From assembly GCF_005768555.2 (NCBI RefSeq), contig NZ_VCHX02000121.1, forward strand, positions 1 through 33,047: a DNA stretch of 33,047 nucleotides. The letters are read 5' to 3'. This DNA comes from Streptomyces sporangiiformans. Lineage in GTDB: Bacteria > Actinomycetota > Actinomycetes > Streptomycetales > Streptomycetaceae. The notes under the pieces are model-generated. The model saw only the letters and a list, made by a program, of their open reading frames with translations, made no database searches and was not told the DNA's origin. Below are positions 11,928 to 19,348 of this stretch, piece after piece. The position numbers and the translations under genes are program-made. Numbering within the stretch: position 1 is the first letter of the stretch; every line of letters begins with the position of its first letter.

Positions 11928-12056
11928 GTGAAGAAGCTTCTCCTGGTCGCACTGGCCGCCATCGGCGGGCTCCTCGTGTACCGCCAGATCCAGGCGGATC
12001 GCGCCGAGCAGGATCTGTGGACGGAGGCGACCGACTCCGTGCCCACGGGTTCGTGA
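11928..12056 (+). CDS. DLW-39 family miniprotein
   Basis: A 42-residue protein starting at GTG: a hydrophobic N-terminal segment KKLLLVALAAIGGLLVY, then a charged tail with the signature EQDLWTEATDS (Asp29-Leu30-Trp31). This is the actinobacterial DLW-39 family, named for the conserved DLW triad and usually found near gyrA and tRNA-Ile or tRNA-Ala. The N-terminal segment makes it a likely single-pass membrane peptide with a short C-terminal tail. Function unknown. CGAGG ends 7 bases before the start codon. An intrinsic terminator follows at 12081, so it is a one-gene unit controlled by the repeat at 11853-11874. Confidence 0.85.
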   Translation: MKKLLLVALAAIGGLLVYRQIQADRAEQDLWTEATDSVPTGS

Positions 12057-12080
12057 GTAGCGACGACAGTCTCAGTACAG

Positions 12081-12108
12081 ACCCCGGCCGCCTCGCGGTC
12101 GGGGTTTT
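12081..12108 (+). terminator. Terminator of the DLW-39 gene
   Basis: ACCCCGGCCGC and GCGGTCGGGGT arms (one mismatched pair) flank a 3-base loop and are followed by TTTT. It is a classical intrinsic terminator 24 bases after the stop codon. Confidence 0.85.
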
Positions 12109-12283
12109 GTGTTGTCCCGATGCGGTCGCTTCGGGACAGAAGGCGCTTGCCTCGCGTGAAGCGGGGATGACCCGGTGACGCGCGGGGCAGGATGGTCGGG
12201 GCTTCGCGGGCGTTCGGGGCGCCATGAGCCCGTCCGCGGAAGCCCGGTGAGTGCGATCCGGGTCTACGGCGAGGGGGCGCGTG

Positions 12284-13717
12284 ATGGGGCGGCGCACAGT
12301 GTGGTGGCACGGCCGTACGGTTCTGGCCTGGACGGCGGCCCTGTGTGTCATCGCGGCGCTGCCGGTCCAGGCGCAGGCCCAGACGTCGGCGCAATGGCCG
12401 GGGAAGGGCCAGGGACAAGGAGAAGCTCGGGGCCGGTCGATGGCGGCCGGTGCTTCTGATCCGTACGCCTTCGCCGCTGACGCCGAGCCGGTCGACGGTA
12501 CGCCGGACGCCGCGGATGCCGTGCCGCTGGCCCCGGGCAAGACCTACAAGAGCTCCGTCCGGAACAACGGGAAGCTGTACTACCGCCTCCGGCTCGACAG
12601 CGCCTCCAACGCGTACGTCTCGGCCACGGCCATCCCCAGGCTGGGGACGAGGGTCGCGTACTCGGACGGCATCAAGGTGTCGGTACAGGACCCCGCGGGC
12701 AACAAGTGCTTCTCCGGTGACGCCGGTGACGCACGATTCGGGCCGACCGAGAGCCCGCGTCCTCTCACCGCCTGGGCCTCACGCAGGATCGGTGCCGACG
12801 AGTACAGCTGCCAGGAGGCAGGCACGTACTCCGTGGTCGTCGAGCGCACCAGCCGGGCCGGTTCCTCGCCGGACGACTGGGATCTGGAACTTCAGTACGT
12901 CTCGGAGCCCTCCTTGAAGAAGACCGGTCGGGCCACAGCCCCGGAGACCTGGAACTCCGCCTCCCCCGAGGCCGTCGGCGGCGCGGCGCGGACCCGCAGG
13001 GGCGGCACGAGCTTCAACGAGGCGTCCGCTCTGGAGCAGGGCGTCTGGCGAGACAGGATCCGGGCCGGGCGGACGCTCTATTACCGGGTTCCCGTCGACT
13101 GGGGGCAACAGATCTTCGCCACCGCCGAACTGGGCGGCGCGAGCGGAGGCGATGGCTTCCTGGGCAACGCCTTCGTCATGTCGCTCCACAACCCGGTGCG
13201 CGCGTTCGTGGACGACGCCCGTACCGGATACGGCGGCAAGGCGCGGCCTGCCACCCTGGAGCCGCTGCCCTCGGTCGCCTACGAGAACCGGTACGCCATC
13301 GACGACCAGGTGAGCGGGATGCGCTTCGCCGGCTGGTACTACCTCGCCGTCCATCTCGGCGCCGCGGTGGCCGAGAAGTTCGGTGACGGGCGCCTCGACC
13401 TGACGCTGCGCGTCCGGGTGAGCGGTACGACCGGAGAGGGGCCGGCGTACGCGGGGACGGCCGAGCCGCGTGGCGTGTTCGACGTCACAGCGGGGGACAA
13501 GGCCGCGGCGGCGAGCGGTGCCGCGGCGGCGGGCGGCCGTGATGGCGCGGACGGGGACGCCACGATGAAGCTGGTGGCGGTGGGCGGGATCGGCGCGGGG
13601 AGCGTGCTTGTGCTGGGGCTCGGGGTGTGGACGGTGGTCGCACGGCGGCGAGCGGCTGCGGCGGCGCCGGCCGAAGGCGCGGCTTCGCGCCAGTACGAGC
13701 CGTCGCGGGCCCGGTAG
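12284..13717 (+). CDS. Secreted, membrane-anchored Streptomyces protein of unknown function
   Basis: A 477-residue protein with an N-terminal signal peptide (basic GRRTVWWHGR, hydrophobic core, likely cleavage after AQAQ near residue 33). A large extracellular part follows, and a C-terminal membrane segment LVAVGGIGAGSVLVLGLGVWTVV leads into a basic cytoplasmic tail. The outside region looks like two similar beta-rich halves. Each has a PGKTYKSSV...KLYYRLRLD or RAGRTLYYRVPVDW type motif typical of pre-peptidase-like or carbohydrate-binding beta domains. A flexible Ala/Gly-rich linker precedes the anchor. ATG at 12284 has GAGGGGG 6 bases upstream; an in-frame GTG is at 12281. I recognise the type from other streptomycetes but know no function. 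It converges on the kinase gene at 13812. Confidence 0.75.
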   Translation: MGRRTVWWHGRTVLAWTAALCVIAALPVQAQAQTSAQWPGKGQGQGEARGRSMAAGASDPYAFAADAEPVDGTPDAADAVPLAPGKTYKSSVRNNGKLYYRLRLDSASNAYVSATAIPRLGTRVAYSDGIKVSVQDPAGNKCFSGDAGDARFGPTESPRPLTAWASRRIGADEYSCQEAGTYSVVVERTSRAGSSPDDWDLELQYVSEPSLKKTGRATAPETWNSASPEAVGGAARTRRGGTSFNEASALEQGVWRDRIRAGRTLYYRVPVDWGQQIFATAELGGASGGDGFLGNAFVMSLHNPVRAFVDDARTGYGGKARPATLEPLPSVAYENRYAIDDQVSGMRFAGWYYLAVHLGAAVAEKFGDGRLDLTLRVRVSGTTGEGPAYAGTAEPRGVFDVTAGDKAAAASGAAAAGGRDGADGDATMKLVAVGGIGAGSVLVLGLGVWTVVARRRAAAAAPAEGAASRQYEPSRAR

Positions 13718-13811
13718 TTCACCGATTCCTGCGTCGGGCCCGGTGGGTCACCGTCTCGTCCGGCGAGCCCCGCAAACCAGTCTCGTGCGGCGGGACTGGT
13801 GGATCAGCGGC

Positions 13812-15215
13812 TCAGATGCGGCTGAGCGCCCAGAAGCCGACGGCGAAACAGAGCAGCGCCAGCAGCAGCACCGGTACCGCCACCTTTGTGGGCGGTCCGG
13901 GGCGCCGCTGCGCCCGCCTGGCGCGGTGCCGCGCAACCGGCTGCGGCTGGGGCGGAACCCGAACGTCGCGAGCGGTGTATGAAGCAGTGGAGGCGAACGC
14001 GGGCGGCTGGGGCGCGAGGGGCGTGACCTGGGGGGAGGGCTCATGCGGGGGTTCGTACGACGGAACGTGGCCGGGAGCCGGGTGCGCGCGTGAAGCGGGG
14101 GGAGTGGCGGGCGGCTGAGGCTGAGGCTGAAGCGGCGGTGGGGGCGGAAGGTGGAAGCTGCCGGTGTCCGACATCGGGGCGGACTGCGGGGGCACCGCGG
14201 GTATGGGGGGAGGCGGTATGGCGCCGGATGCGGGGCCTGTGCGGGCTCCTGGCGGAACGGCGCCCCCGGGCAGGGCCTCTGGAGCGGCAGAACCTGTCTT
14301 GGGGACGGTGTCGTGACCCTGGCTGGGTGCGGCCCGGAGCGGGCCCTCGGGGCCGAAACCCGACGGAAGGGGGCCAAGTTGGTCGAAGATCTCGATCAGT
14401 TCGTCATCGGGGCCCGGCTCCGGCAGCAGCTCCATGGCCGAAGCGAGCGCTTTACGTGCCCCCGTGGCGGTGCGGAAACGTGCTTCGGGGTCCGGCTGCA
14501 CCAGCGCGGCCACGACCTGCCACAGCGGCTCGGGCACACCCTTCGGCGCACCCGGGGTGCCATGCGCCGAGAAGTGCTCGATAAGAGCCTTGGCGTCGGG
14601 CTTGGCGCCCTCCAGCAGATAGAGGGCGACCAGACCCACGGCGAACAGGTCGGCAGGGAAGTCCGGCTCCGCGCCGAGCAGTTGCTCGGGCGCGAAGTAA
14701 CCGGGCGTACCCACCACATAGTTGGTCTCTGTCAGCCGCGGCTCGCCCAGGCGCATCGCGATGCCGAAGTCGGACAACCGCAGCCGCGGCCGGCCCGTAC
14801 CGGTCGCCTCCAGAAGGATGTTGGCGGGCTTGATGTCGCGGTGCACGACCCCCTCCGCGTGCACCGCGGCAAGCCCCGCCAGCAGCTGGTCGAGCAGGGT
14901 GCACACGAAGGCCGGCGGCAGGGGACCGTAGTCCCCGACCAGGTGGACCAGCGAACCGCCGCCGACCAGGTCCATGGTGAACAGGACCTTGTCGTCGTCG
15001 GCGGCCCAGCTGGCGGGCGCGAGCACATGCGGGTGATCGATCCGCAGCGCCTGCTCCCGCACAAAGCGCAGCAGCGAGTGCGCATCGCTCTGCTGCAGCA
15101 CCTTGGCGGCCACATACCGGCGCCTTCTGTGATCCCAGGCGCGCCAGACCGCACCGACTCCCCCGCGTCCGATCGGGTCGACGAGCTCGTACCTGCCGGC
15201 GAAGACCTCACCCAT
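13812..15215 (-). CDS. Tail-anchored Ser/Thr protein kinase
   Basis: A 467-residue eukaryotic-like kinase. The catalytic domain fills residues 1-270, with glycine loop GRGGVGAV (16-23), the VAAK lysine at 38, catalytic loop HRDIKPAN with Asp127, a DFG motif at 149-151 and APEQ after the activation segment. Residues about 290-440 are proline-rich and disordered. A single hydrophobic segment VAVPVLLLALLCFAVGFWAL ends the protein, so the kinase is cytoplasmic and held by a C-terminal anchor with almost nothing outside. The activation segment lacks an obvious Thr cluster like that of PknB. ATG at 15213-15215 follows GGGGGAG at a rather long 12 bases. It lies 133 bases after the HTH gene and may be cotranscribed with it. 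Confidence 0.85.
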   Translation of the reverse strand: MGEVFAGRYELVDPIGRGGVGAVWRAWDHRRRRYVAAKVLQQSDAHSLLRFVREQALRIDHPHVLAPASWAADDDKVLFTMDLVGGGSLVHLVGDYGPLPPAFVCTLLDQLLAGLAAVHAEGVVHRDIKPANILLEATGTGRPRLRLSDFGIAMRLGEPRLTETNYVVGTPGYFAPEQLLGAEPDFPADLFAVGLVALYLLEGAKPDAKALIEHFSAHGTPGAPKGVPEPLWQVVAALVQPDPEARFRTATGARKALASAMELLPEPGPDDELIEIFDQLGPLPSGFGPEGPLRAAPSQGHDTVPKTGSAAPEALPGGAVPPGARTGPASGAIPPPPIPAVPPQSAPMSDTGSFHLPPPPPLQPQPQPPATPPASRAHPAPGHVPSYEPPHEPSPQVTPLAPQPPAFASTASYTARDVRVPPQPQPVARHRARRAQRRPGPPTKVAVPVLLLALLCFAVGFWALSRI

Positions 15216-15348
15216 GGTCGTTCGTCGCTCCCCCTTCGGCGGTCGGCACGGCGGCCTCATCGAGGTGCCCGGCTGCCTTGCTTCCACTTCCGTCCCACAG
15301 CGCCAACAGACCTGCGGCGGCGGTGGGTTCGGCGGCCGGGCGGTGTGC

Positions 15349-15897
15349 TCAGCTCTGGTGGGACTGGTAGTGCGCGACCGCGTCGGAAGTGCGGCCGGCG
15401 CCGTACACCCGGAGGAACTCTGCCAGTTCAGGGTGGGTCGGGGCGAGGGTGTCCGCCGCCTCGATGATGTCCCCCGCGGCAGCCACGGAACGCAGCAGCG
15501 ACTGGATTTCACGGACCACACGTTTGACCGTGGGTGCGCCTGAACTGCTCGTCGTCTGTGTGGTGTTGCTGAGCACCGAGCCCCCCTGTGACTTCTTGAT
15601 CTCGTCCATGCGCTCGGTGGCCTCGCCGGCGCTCACGCTGCCGTCGGCGACCTGACTGGCGAGGTCCTGCAGCAGCTGCACCCGCTGGACCACCGCCGGA
15701 TTGCCGATCTTGGCGCGCTGACCGCTCATCAGCTGCGACAGCATCGGTGCGGACAGTCCCAGTACGCCTGCCAGGCGGGCCTGGTTGAGTCCCAGGTCAT
15801 CTATGAGCTTACGGAAGAGCGCCCCCAACGGCTCCCCGTACCAGTTCCGCTGCAGCTCCCTGGCTCTTGCGGTTGCTTCCTGCTGTGCGGCATCCAT
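15349..15897 (-). CDS. Helix-turn-helix DNA-binding protein
   Basis: A 182-residue protein. Residues 25-65 form a Cro/XRE-like helix-turn-helix (LIDDLGLNQARLAGVLGLSAPMLSQLMSG). The next region is helical, with QRVQLLQDLASQVADG and a possible coiled coil, and then come a Ser/Thr-rich linker and a C-terminal helical segment LAEFLRVYGAGR. The frame extends upstream to 15957. The ATG at 15895-15897 is preferred because GGGGAGA precedes it by 5 bases, while the upstream start has no ribosome site. It reads away from tRNA-Ala and toward the kinase gene, and the two minus-strand genes may form a signalling pair. The target is unknown. Nothing points to a phage origin. Confidence 0.8.
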   Translation of the reverse strand: MDAAQQEATARARELQRNWYGEPLGALFRKLIDDLGLNQARLAGVLGLSAPMLSQLMSGQRAKIGNPAVVQRVQLLQDLASQVADGSVSAGEATERMDEIKKSQGGSVLSNTTQTTSSSGAPTVKRVVREIQSLLRSVAAAGDIIEAADTLAPTHPELAEFLRVYGAGRTSDAVAHYQSHQS

Positions 15898-15996
15898 TGC
15901 GTCTCCCCATCGCGTCCCCAAGTACCGCGGTTCGCTGTCGCGAACCACGTCGAGCATCTTACGGAGAGTGGTCTTGCGCGGGGACCCCCAATCTTT

Positions 15997-16027
15997 TTGC
16001 GGGATTCCGGGGGTGACCCGGTACTCT
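15997..16027 (+). promoter_or_regulatory. Candidate tRNA-Ala promoter
   Basis: TACTCT at 16022-16027 is a reasonable -10, with TTGCGG at 15997-16002 upstream at a rather long 19-base spacing. Transcription would start about 45 bases before the tRNA. This spacer (15898-16078) also serves the divergent HTH gene, for which I find no clear promoter. Confidence 0.4.
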
Positions 16028-16078
16028 GGGCTGCGGCACCCCGCCTGAGGAGCTTCTTCCGGCGGACGCCTCCCTTCC

Positions 16079-16151
16079 GGGGCCTTAGCTCAGTTGGTAG
16101 AGCGCTGTCTTTGCATGGCAGATGTCAGGGGTTCGACTCCCCTAGGCTCCA
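16079..16151 (+). tRNA. tRNA-Ala (TGC anticodon)
   Basis: Acceptor stem GGGGCCT (16079-16085) pairs with AGGCTCC (16144-16150) and contains the G3:U70 wobble pair that marks alanine tRNAs. The D-arm has TAGCTCAGTTGGTAGAGC. The anticodon loop TTTGCAT gives TGC at 16112-16114, and the T-arm has GGTTCGACTCC. The discriminator is A16151. The 3' CCA is not encoded, unlike in the tRNA-Ile gene of this window. Confidence 0.97.
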
Positions 16152-16158
16152 CACCTCG

Positions 16159-16203
16159 AAGGACCCTCTGACCAGCGGAAACGCTGGTCAGAGGGTCCTT
16201 TTT
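16159..16203 (+). terminator. Terminator of tRNA-Ala
   Basis: Perfect 19-base arms (16159-16177 and 16182-16200) surround a GAAA tetraloop and end in five T residues. It is the strongest intrinsic terminator in the window. Confidence 0.95.
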
Positions 16204-16212
16204 CGTGCCGTG

Positions 16213-16226
16213 GTTCCACGTGAAAC
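16213..16226. other. parS: Near-consensus parS (ParB-binding) site
   Basis: GTTCCACGTGAAAC matches the Streptomyces parS palindrome GTTTCACGTGAAAC at 13 of 14 positions and keeps the central CACGTG. Streptomyces chromosomes carry about twenty such sites clustered around oriC. The position about 16 kb from oriC and outside any gene fits. ParB binding is inferred from the match. Confidence 0.8.
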
Positions 16227-16274
16227 GTCACTGTGGGGCGGAGGACCTCAAGTCCTCCGCCCCACAGCGACGTT
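16224..16274. terminator. Long hairpin between tRNA-Ala and the DUF5324 gene
   Basis: Sixteen-base perfect arms (16231-16246 and 16252-16267) enclose a 5-base loop. The arms extend outward after one mismatch, with AACGTC at 16224-16229 and GACGTT at 16269-16274. The left flank overlaps the parS-like site by 3 bases. It probably ends transcription of the leftward DUF5324 gene, but no T-tract follows on that strand. Confidence 0.5.
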
Positions 16275-16341
16275 GCTCTGAGCCGATATGCGTTGATGCG
16301 AGGGGATACGAGCTGGAACGAGGTGGTACGGGCCGGTGGCG

Positions 16342-17064
16342 TCAGCCGCTCTCGCCCCGCTTTTTCCGCTCCGCCTCCTCCGCCTCGGCCTGCTTGGCCT
16401 GGACCTCGGGGTCGAGTACATCCTGACCGCTGCCGTCGACCGAGGTCAGCCGGCCGGTGTCCGGCACCTCCGTGGCAGCCGGCGGTTCCACCAGCCAGTC
16501 AGGGTTGGCCTGCTTGTCCCACCACTTCCAGGCGGCGAAGGCGCCACCCGCCAGGATGCCCAGCACGGCCAGCCCCTTAGCGAGACGCCCGGCCCTGGCC
16601 CGCCGCTGATGCTTGCGCGCCAGCTTCTCGATCTCCTTGCGCGAGACCTGGCCGCGCAGCGCCGCCAGCGCCGCCACGCTGCGGGACGCGGCCTCCACTC
16701 GGGCGGGCCCGGCTGCGGCCCTGGCCTGCTCGATCCTCGGCCGGGAATAGTCGGCGGCCTGCCGAGCGGCCTGACGGGTGCGCACCGCGGCTTCATGGGC
16801 GGCACGATCGACCTTCGGTGGGACATGGGTGCGCGCCTGTTCCAGGCGCGGCGCGAGATGGGCGCCGTACTGCGTACGAGCCTGCTCGGCGGCCTGGTGA
16901 GCGGCGGACGACACCTTCGGCGCGAGCTTCACACGTGCTTCATGCGCATAGTGCGCGGCTCGGTCCTTGGCCGTGTCGGCGTAGGGCGCCACCACTTCCG
17001 CGGCGTGCTGCACGCTGTCCTTCGCCGAGCCGGTCGCGGCGCGCACGCTGTCGATGCGGGTCAC
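16342..17064 (-). CDS. DUF5324-like membrane-associated protein
   Basis: A 240-residue protein beginning MTRIDSVRAATGSAKDSVQHAAEVV. Residues 1-165 are a long Ala/Arg/Glu-rich amphipathic helical region with repeated HxAxxxARxxxAP-like segments, probably coiled coil. A hydrophobic segment at about 171-190 (LAKGLAVLGILAGGAFAAWKWW) follows, then a charged C-terminal tail with many Glu and Lys residues. I recognise it as the Streptomyces DUF5324 type, whose function is unknown. The start is GTG at 17062-17064, with a strong GAGGAGGA site upstream. It diverges from ppiA. Confidence 0.75.
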   Translation of the reverse strand: MTRIDSVRAATGSAKDSVQHAAEVVAPYADTAKDRAAHYAHEARVKLAPKVSSAAHQAAEQARTQYGAHLAPRLEQARTHVPPKVDRAAHEAAVRTRQAARQAADYSRPRIEQARAAAGPARVEAASRSVAALAALRGQVSRKEIEKLARKHQRRARAGRLAKGLAVLGILAGGAFAAWKWWDKQANPDWLVEPPAATEVPDTGRLTSVDGSGQDVLDPEVQAKQAEAEEAERKKRGESG

Positions 17065-17394
17065 GGGATCCTCCTCCTCGGTGGCGTACGGGGGGATTTG
17101 GGGCGATCCCCCAGAAAGTCACAGTTCACCTTTCCACCCTTAACGGGATCATGCCTCTTGGCACGCTCCGGGGCGCGCGAGGACAGGCATCCGGGTCAAG
17201 AATGCCGACCACGGGCGTACTCGGGACAATGAATGATCAATGCGGTGCAAGAGGGTCTTGTTGACGACAATGCCACGGATCCCCGGCCCGCGACCCCGAT
17301 TGGCACGAAGCGGCTTGGTGCAGCGGTGACAGACGACGAGGGGCGCGGTCCGTGCGAGGATCGGGGAGTCACAACGGACGACGGAAGGCAGATC
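17065..17394. other. Divergent promoter region between DUF5324 and ppiA
   Basis: No RNA gene or protein is supported here. The ppiA frame remains open upstream to 17233, but the added residues do not resemble a cyclophilin. TTGACG at 17261-17266 has no matching -10 at normal spacing. Both genes must be driven from this stretch, but I cannot place either promoter with confidence. Confidence 0.5.
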
Positions 17395-17922
17395 GTGGCT
17401 GAGCAGCTCTACGCCACCCTGAAGACCAGCCAAGGCGACATCGAAGTGCGGCTCCTGCCGAACCACGCGCCCAAGACAGTCCGGAACTTTGTCGAACTCG
17501 CCAAGGGCGAGCGTGAGTGGACCAACCCCGAGACGGGCGCGAAGTCCACGGACAGGCTGTACGACGGCACGGTCTTCCACCGGGTGATCAGCGGATTCAT
17601 GATCCAGGGCGGCGACCCCCTGGGTAACGGCACCGGCGGCCCCGGCTACCAGTTCGAGGACGAGTTCCACCCGGACCTCGCCTTCGACAGGCCGTACCTG
17701 CTGGCCATGGCGAACGCCGGCCCGAGCACCAACGGCTCGCAGTTCTTCATCACCGTCTCCCCCACGGCATGGCTGACCCGCAAGCACACCATCTTCGGCG
17801 AGGTCACCGACGCGGCCAGCCAGAAGATCGTCGACGCCATCGCCTCGACGCAGACCAACCCGCGCACCGACCGCCCGATCACCGACGTGGTCATCGAGTC
17901 GGTCGTCGTCGAGACCCGCTGA
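17395..17922 (+). CDS. ppiA: Peptidyl-prolyl cis-trans isomerase, cyclophilin type
   Basis: A 175-residue cytoplasmic cyclophilin that catalyses proline isomerisation during protein folding. The start [22 protein letters not shown] is the standard Streptomyces cyclophilin N-terminus. The active-site stretch [15 protein letters not shown] carries the catalytic Arg, and the substrate-pocket residues appear in [20 protein letters not shown] and KHTIFGEV. There is no signal peptide. GTG at 17395 has GGAAGG 6 bases upstream. The longer frame starting at 17233 is rejected because its 54 extra residues are unrelated to the family. Confidence 0.95.
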   Translation: MAEQLYATLKTSQGDIEVRLLPNHAPKTVRNFVELAKGEREWTNPETGAKSTDRLYDGTVFHRVISGFMIQGGDPLGNGTGGPGYQFEDEFHPDLAFDRPYLLAMANAGPSTNGSQFFITVSPTAWLTRKHTIFGEVTDAASQKIVDAIASTQTNPRTDRPITDVVIESVVVETR

Positions 17923-17931
17923 AGCCGCACG

Positions 17932-17968
17932 GGTCCGCCGAGACCGCACAGGTCCGCCGAGACCGCAC
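17932..17968 (+). repeat. Two 18-bp direct repeats after ppiA
   Basis: GGTCCGCCGAGACCGCAC occurs at 17932-17949 and again at 17951-17968, with a period of 19 bases. It is followed by three spaced GCTGAAGC-type motifs. The segment begins 9 bases after the ppiA stop codon. No function is evident. Confidence 0.85.
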
Positions 17969-18071
17969 GAACCGGCTGAAGCGCATCGGCCCGCTGAAGC
18001 CGCATCGACCACTGAGCCGGACGACCGCCGAGACCGAGTCTCGTGCCGCCGCGCTCGCCAGGGAACCAAAG

Positions 18072-18104
18072 CGCCCCGCCCATCCGTAGAAGGAAGGGCG
18101 GGGC
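18072..18104 (+). terminator. GC hairpin between ppiA and rhomboid gene
   Basis: CGCCCCGCCC (18072-18081) and GGGCGGGGCG (18095-18104) form perfect 10-base arms with a 13-base loop and no T-tract. It could end ppiA transcription. Confidence 0.5.
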
Positions 18105-18170
18105 GGTGCGTTGGGTACGCGCCCCTGGACCACCGCCGTGTGCCCGCCGTACGGAGAATGAGGGGACCCC

Positions 18171-19067
18171 ATGGACCAGGCGCCAGGCAGCCCACAGGGC
18201 CCGCAGGAAGCCCAGAGTCTGCCCACCTGCTACCGGCACCCGGACCGGGAGACAGGCATCCGCTGCACCCGCTGCGAGCGCCCCATCTGCCCCGAGTGCA
18301 TGGTGGACGCCTCGGTCGGCTTCCAATGCCCCGAGTGCGTCCGCAGCGGCTCCGGCACGGGGCACGCCCCCGCGGCCAGCCAGCCCCGTACTCTCGCGGG
18401 CGGCACGGTCGCCGCGGACCCCCGGCTCGTCACCAAGATCCTCGTCGGCCTCAACCTCGCCCTCTTCCTGGTCCAGCTCTCCGTGGGCGACCGCTTCACC
18501 GAGCGCTTCGAGCTCCTAGGCCTCGCGTATGTGCCGGGCCTCGGCAGCGTCGAGGGCGTCGCGGACGGGCAGTGGTATCGGCTGGTCACGTCGATGTTCC
18601 TGCACGGCAGCGTTATCCACATCGCATTCAACATGCTCAGCCTGTGGTGGATCGGCGGCCCCCTGGAAGCAGCTCTCGGCCGCGCCCGCTACATCGCCCT
18701 GTACGCAGCGTCAGGCCTCGCGGGCAGCGCGCTCACATACCTGATCGCCGAACCGAACCAGCCGTCGCTCGGCGCCTCCGGTGCGATCTTCGGGCTCTTC
18801 GGCGCGACCGCCGTCCTGATGCGGCGGCTCAACTACGACATGCGCCCGGTCATCGCCCTGCTGGTGATCAACCTGATCTTCACCTTCGGGTGGAGCAACA
18901 TCGCCTGGGAGGCCCATATCGGCGGCCTCGTCGGCGGCGTGGTGATCGGCTACGCCATGGTCCACGCGCCCCGCGGGCGGCGGACTCTGATCCAGTACGG
19001 CGTGTGTGCGCTGGTGCTGATTGCTGTTGTGGTCATGACATTCGTCAGGACCGGCCAGCTCACCTGA
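18171..19067 (+). CDS. Rhomboid family intramembrane serine protease with N-terminal zinc finger
   Basis: A 298-residue protein. The N-terminus (residues 20-56) has a cytoplasmic zinc-finger arrangement: Cys20, His23, Cys32, Cys35, Cys40, Cys43, Cys53 and Cys56, like a B-box. The membrane part carries the rhomboid signatures RLVTSMFLHGSVIHIAFNM and the nucleophile motif GASG with Ser203. The catalytic partner is His249 in WEAHIGG, and there are six or seven predicted membrane segments. Rhomboids cleave single-pass membrane proteins within the bilayer; the substrate is unknown. GAGGGG precedes the ATG. The gene contains a perfect DnaA box TTATCCACA at 18613-18621 within the catalytic region, and the DnaA-box cluster follows its stop codon. 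Confidence 0.92.
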   Translation: MDQAPGSPQGPQEAQSLPTCYRHPDRETGIRCTRCERPICPECMVDASVGFQCPECVRSGSGTGHAPAASQPRTLAGGTVAADPRLVTKILVGLNLALFLVQLSVGDRFTERFELLGLAYVPGLGSVEGVADGQWYRLVTSMFLHGSVIHIAFNMLSLWWIGGPLEAALGRARYIALYAASGLAGSALTYLIAEPNQPSLGASGAIFGLFGATAVLMRRLNYDMRPVIALLVINLIFTFGWSNIAWEAHIGGLVGGVVIGYAMVHAPRGRRTLIQYGVCALVLIAVVVMTFVRTGQLT

Positions 19068-19089
19068 GGAGCTCGCCGAGGCGTCGGCG

Positions 19090-19301
19090 TTGTCCACAGA
19101 CCGTGTCGGATCTTGTGCATGCTGTGTGGGAACAGCTGTGCCCCTTGCCTCTGACCTGGGTTTCCCCAGGCAGGGCAAGGGGCGAACAAGCTTCCGGATC
19201 CCCGTGGGCCAGTCACACCGGCGTCAACACTCGATGGGTTATCCACAGATCTTCTGACCTTTTCCACTGCTGTGGATAGCTGTGGATAACTCCGTGGACA
19301 A
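19090..19301. promoter_or_regulatory. DnaA-box cluster between the rhomboid gene and crgA
   Basis: Three perfect consensus boxes lie in this 281-base gap: TTGTCCACA at 19090-19098, TTATCCACA at 19239-19247, and the same box on the opposite strand at 19281-19289. Further boxes are CTATCCACA (reverse, 19271-19279), TTGTCCACG (reverse, 19293-19301) and TTTTCCACT at 19260-19268. The three reverse boxes start 10 and 12 bases apart, about one helical turn. Clusters of high-affinity DnaA boxes outside oriC that titrate DnaA are known in S. coelicolor. One of them may be this locus, but I cannot confirm that. Confidence 0.8.
19140..19183 (+). terminator. Probable terminator of the rhomboid gene
   Basis: GCCCCTTGCC (19140-19149) pairs with GGCAAGGGGC (19174-19183). 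An inner CCTGGG/CCCAGG stem stacks inside it. The hairpin lies 72 bases after the stop codon, between the first and second perfect DnaA boxes. Confidence 0.6.
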
Positions 19302-19348
19302 CTTGGGCCAGGGCTTGCTGTACAGGCTCCCGACACCTGGAAGCCGCG

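Noticed and set aside
16921..16940. CACGTG at about 16932 as a third parS site
   Set aside because: Only the central hexamer matches; the flanking bases do not fit the parS arms.
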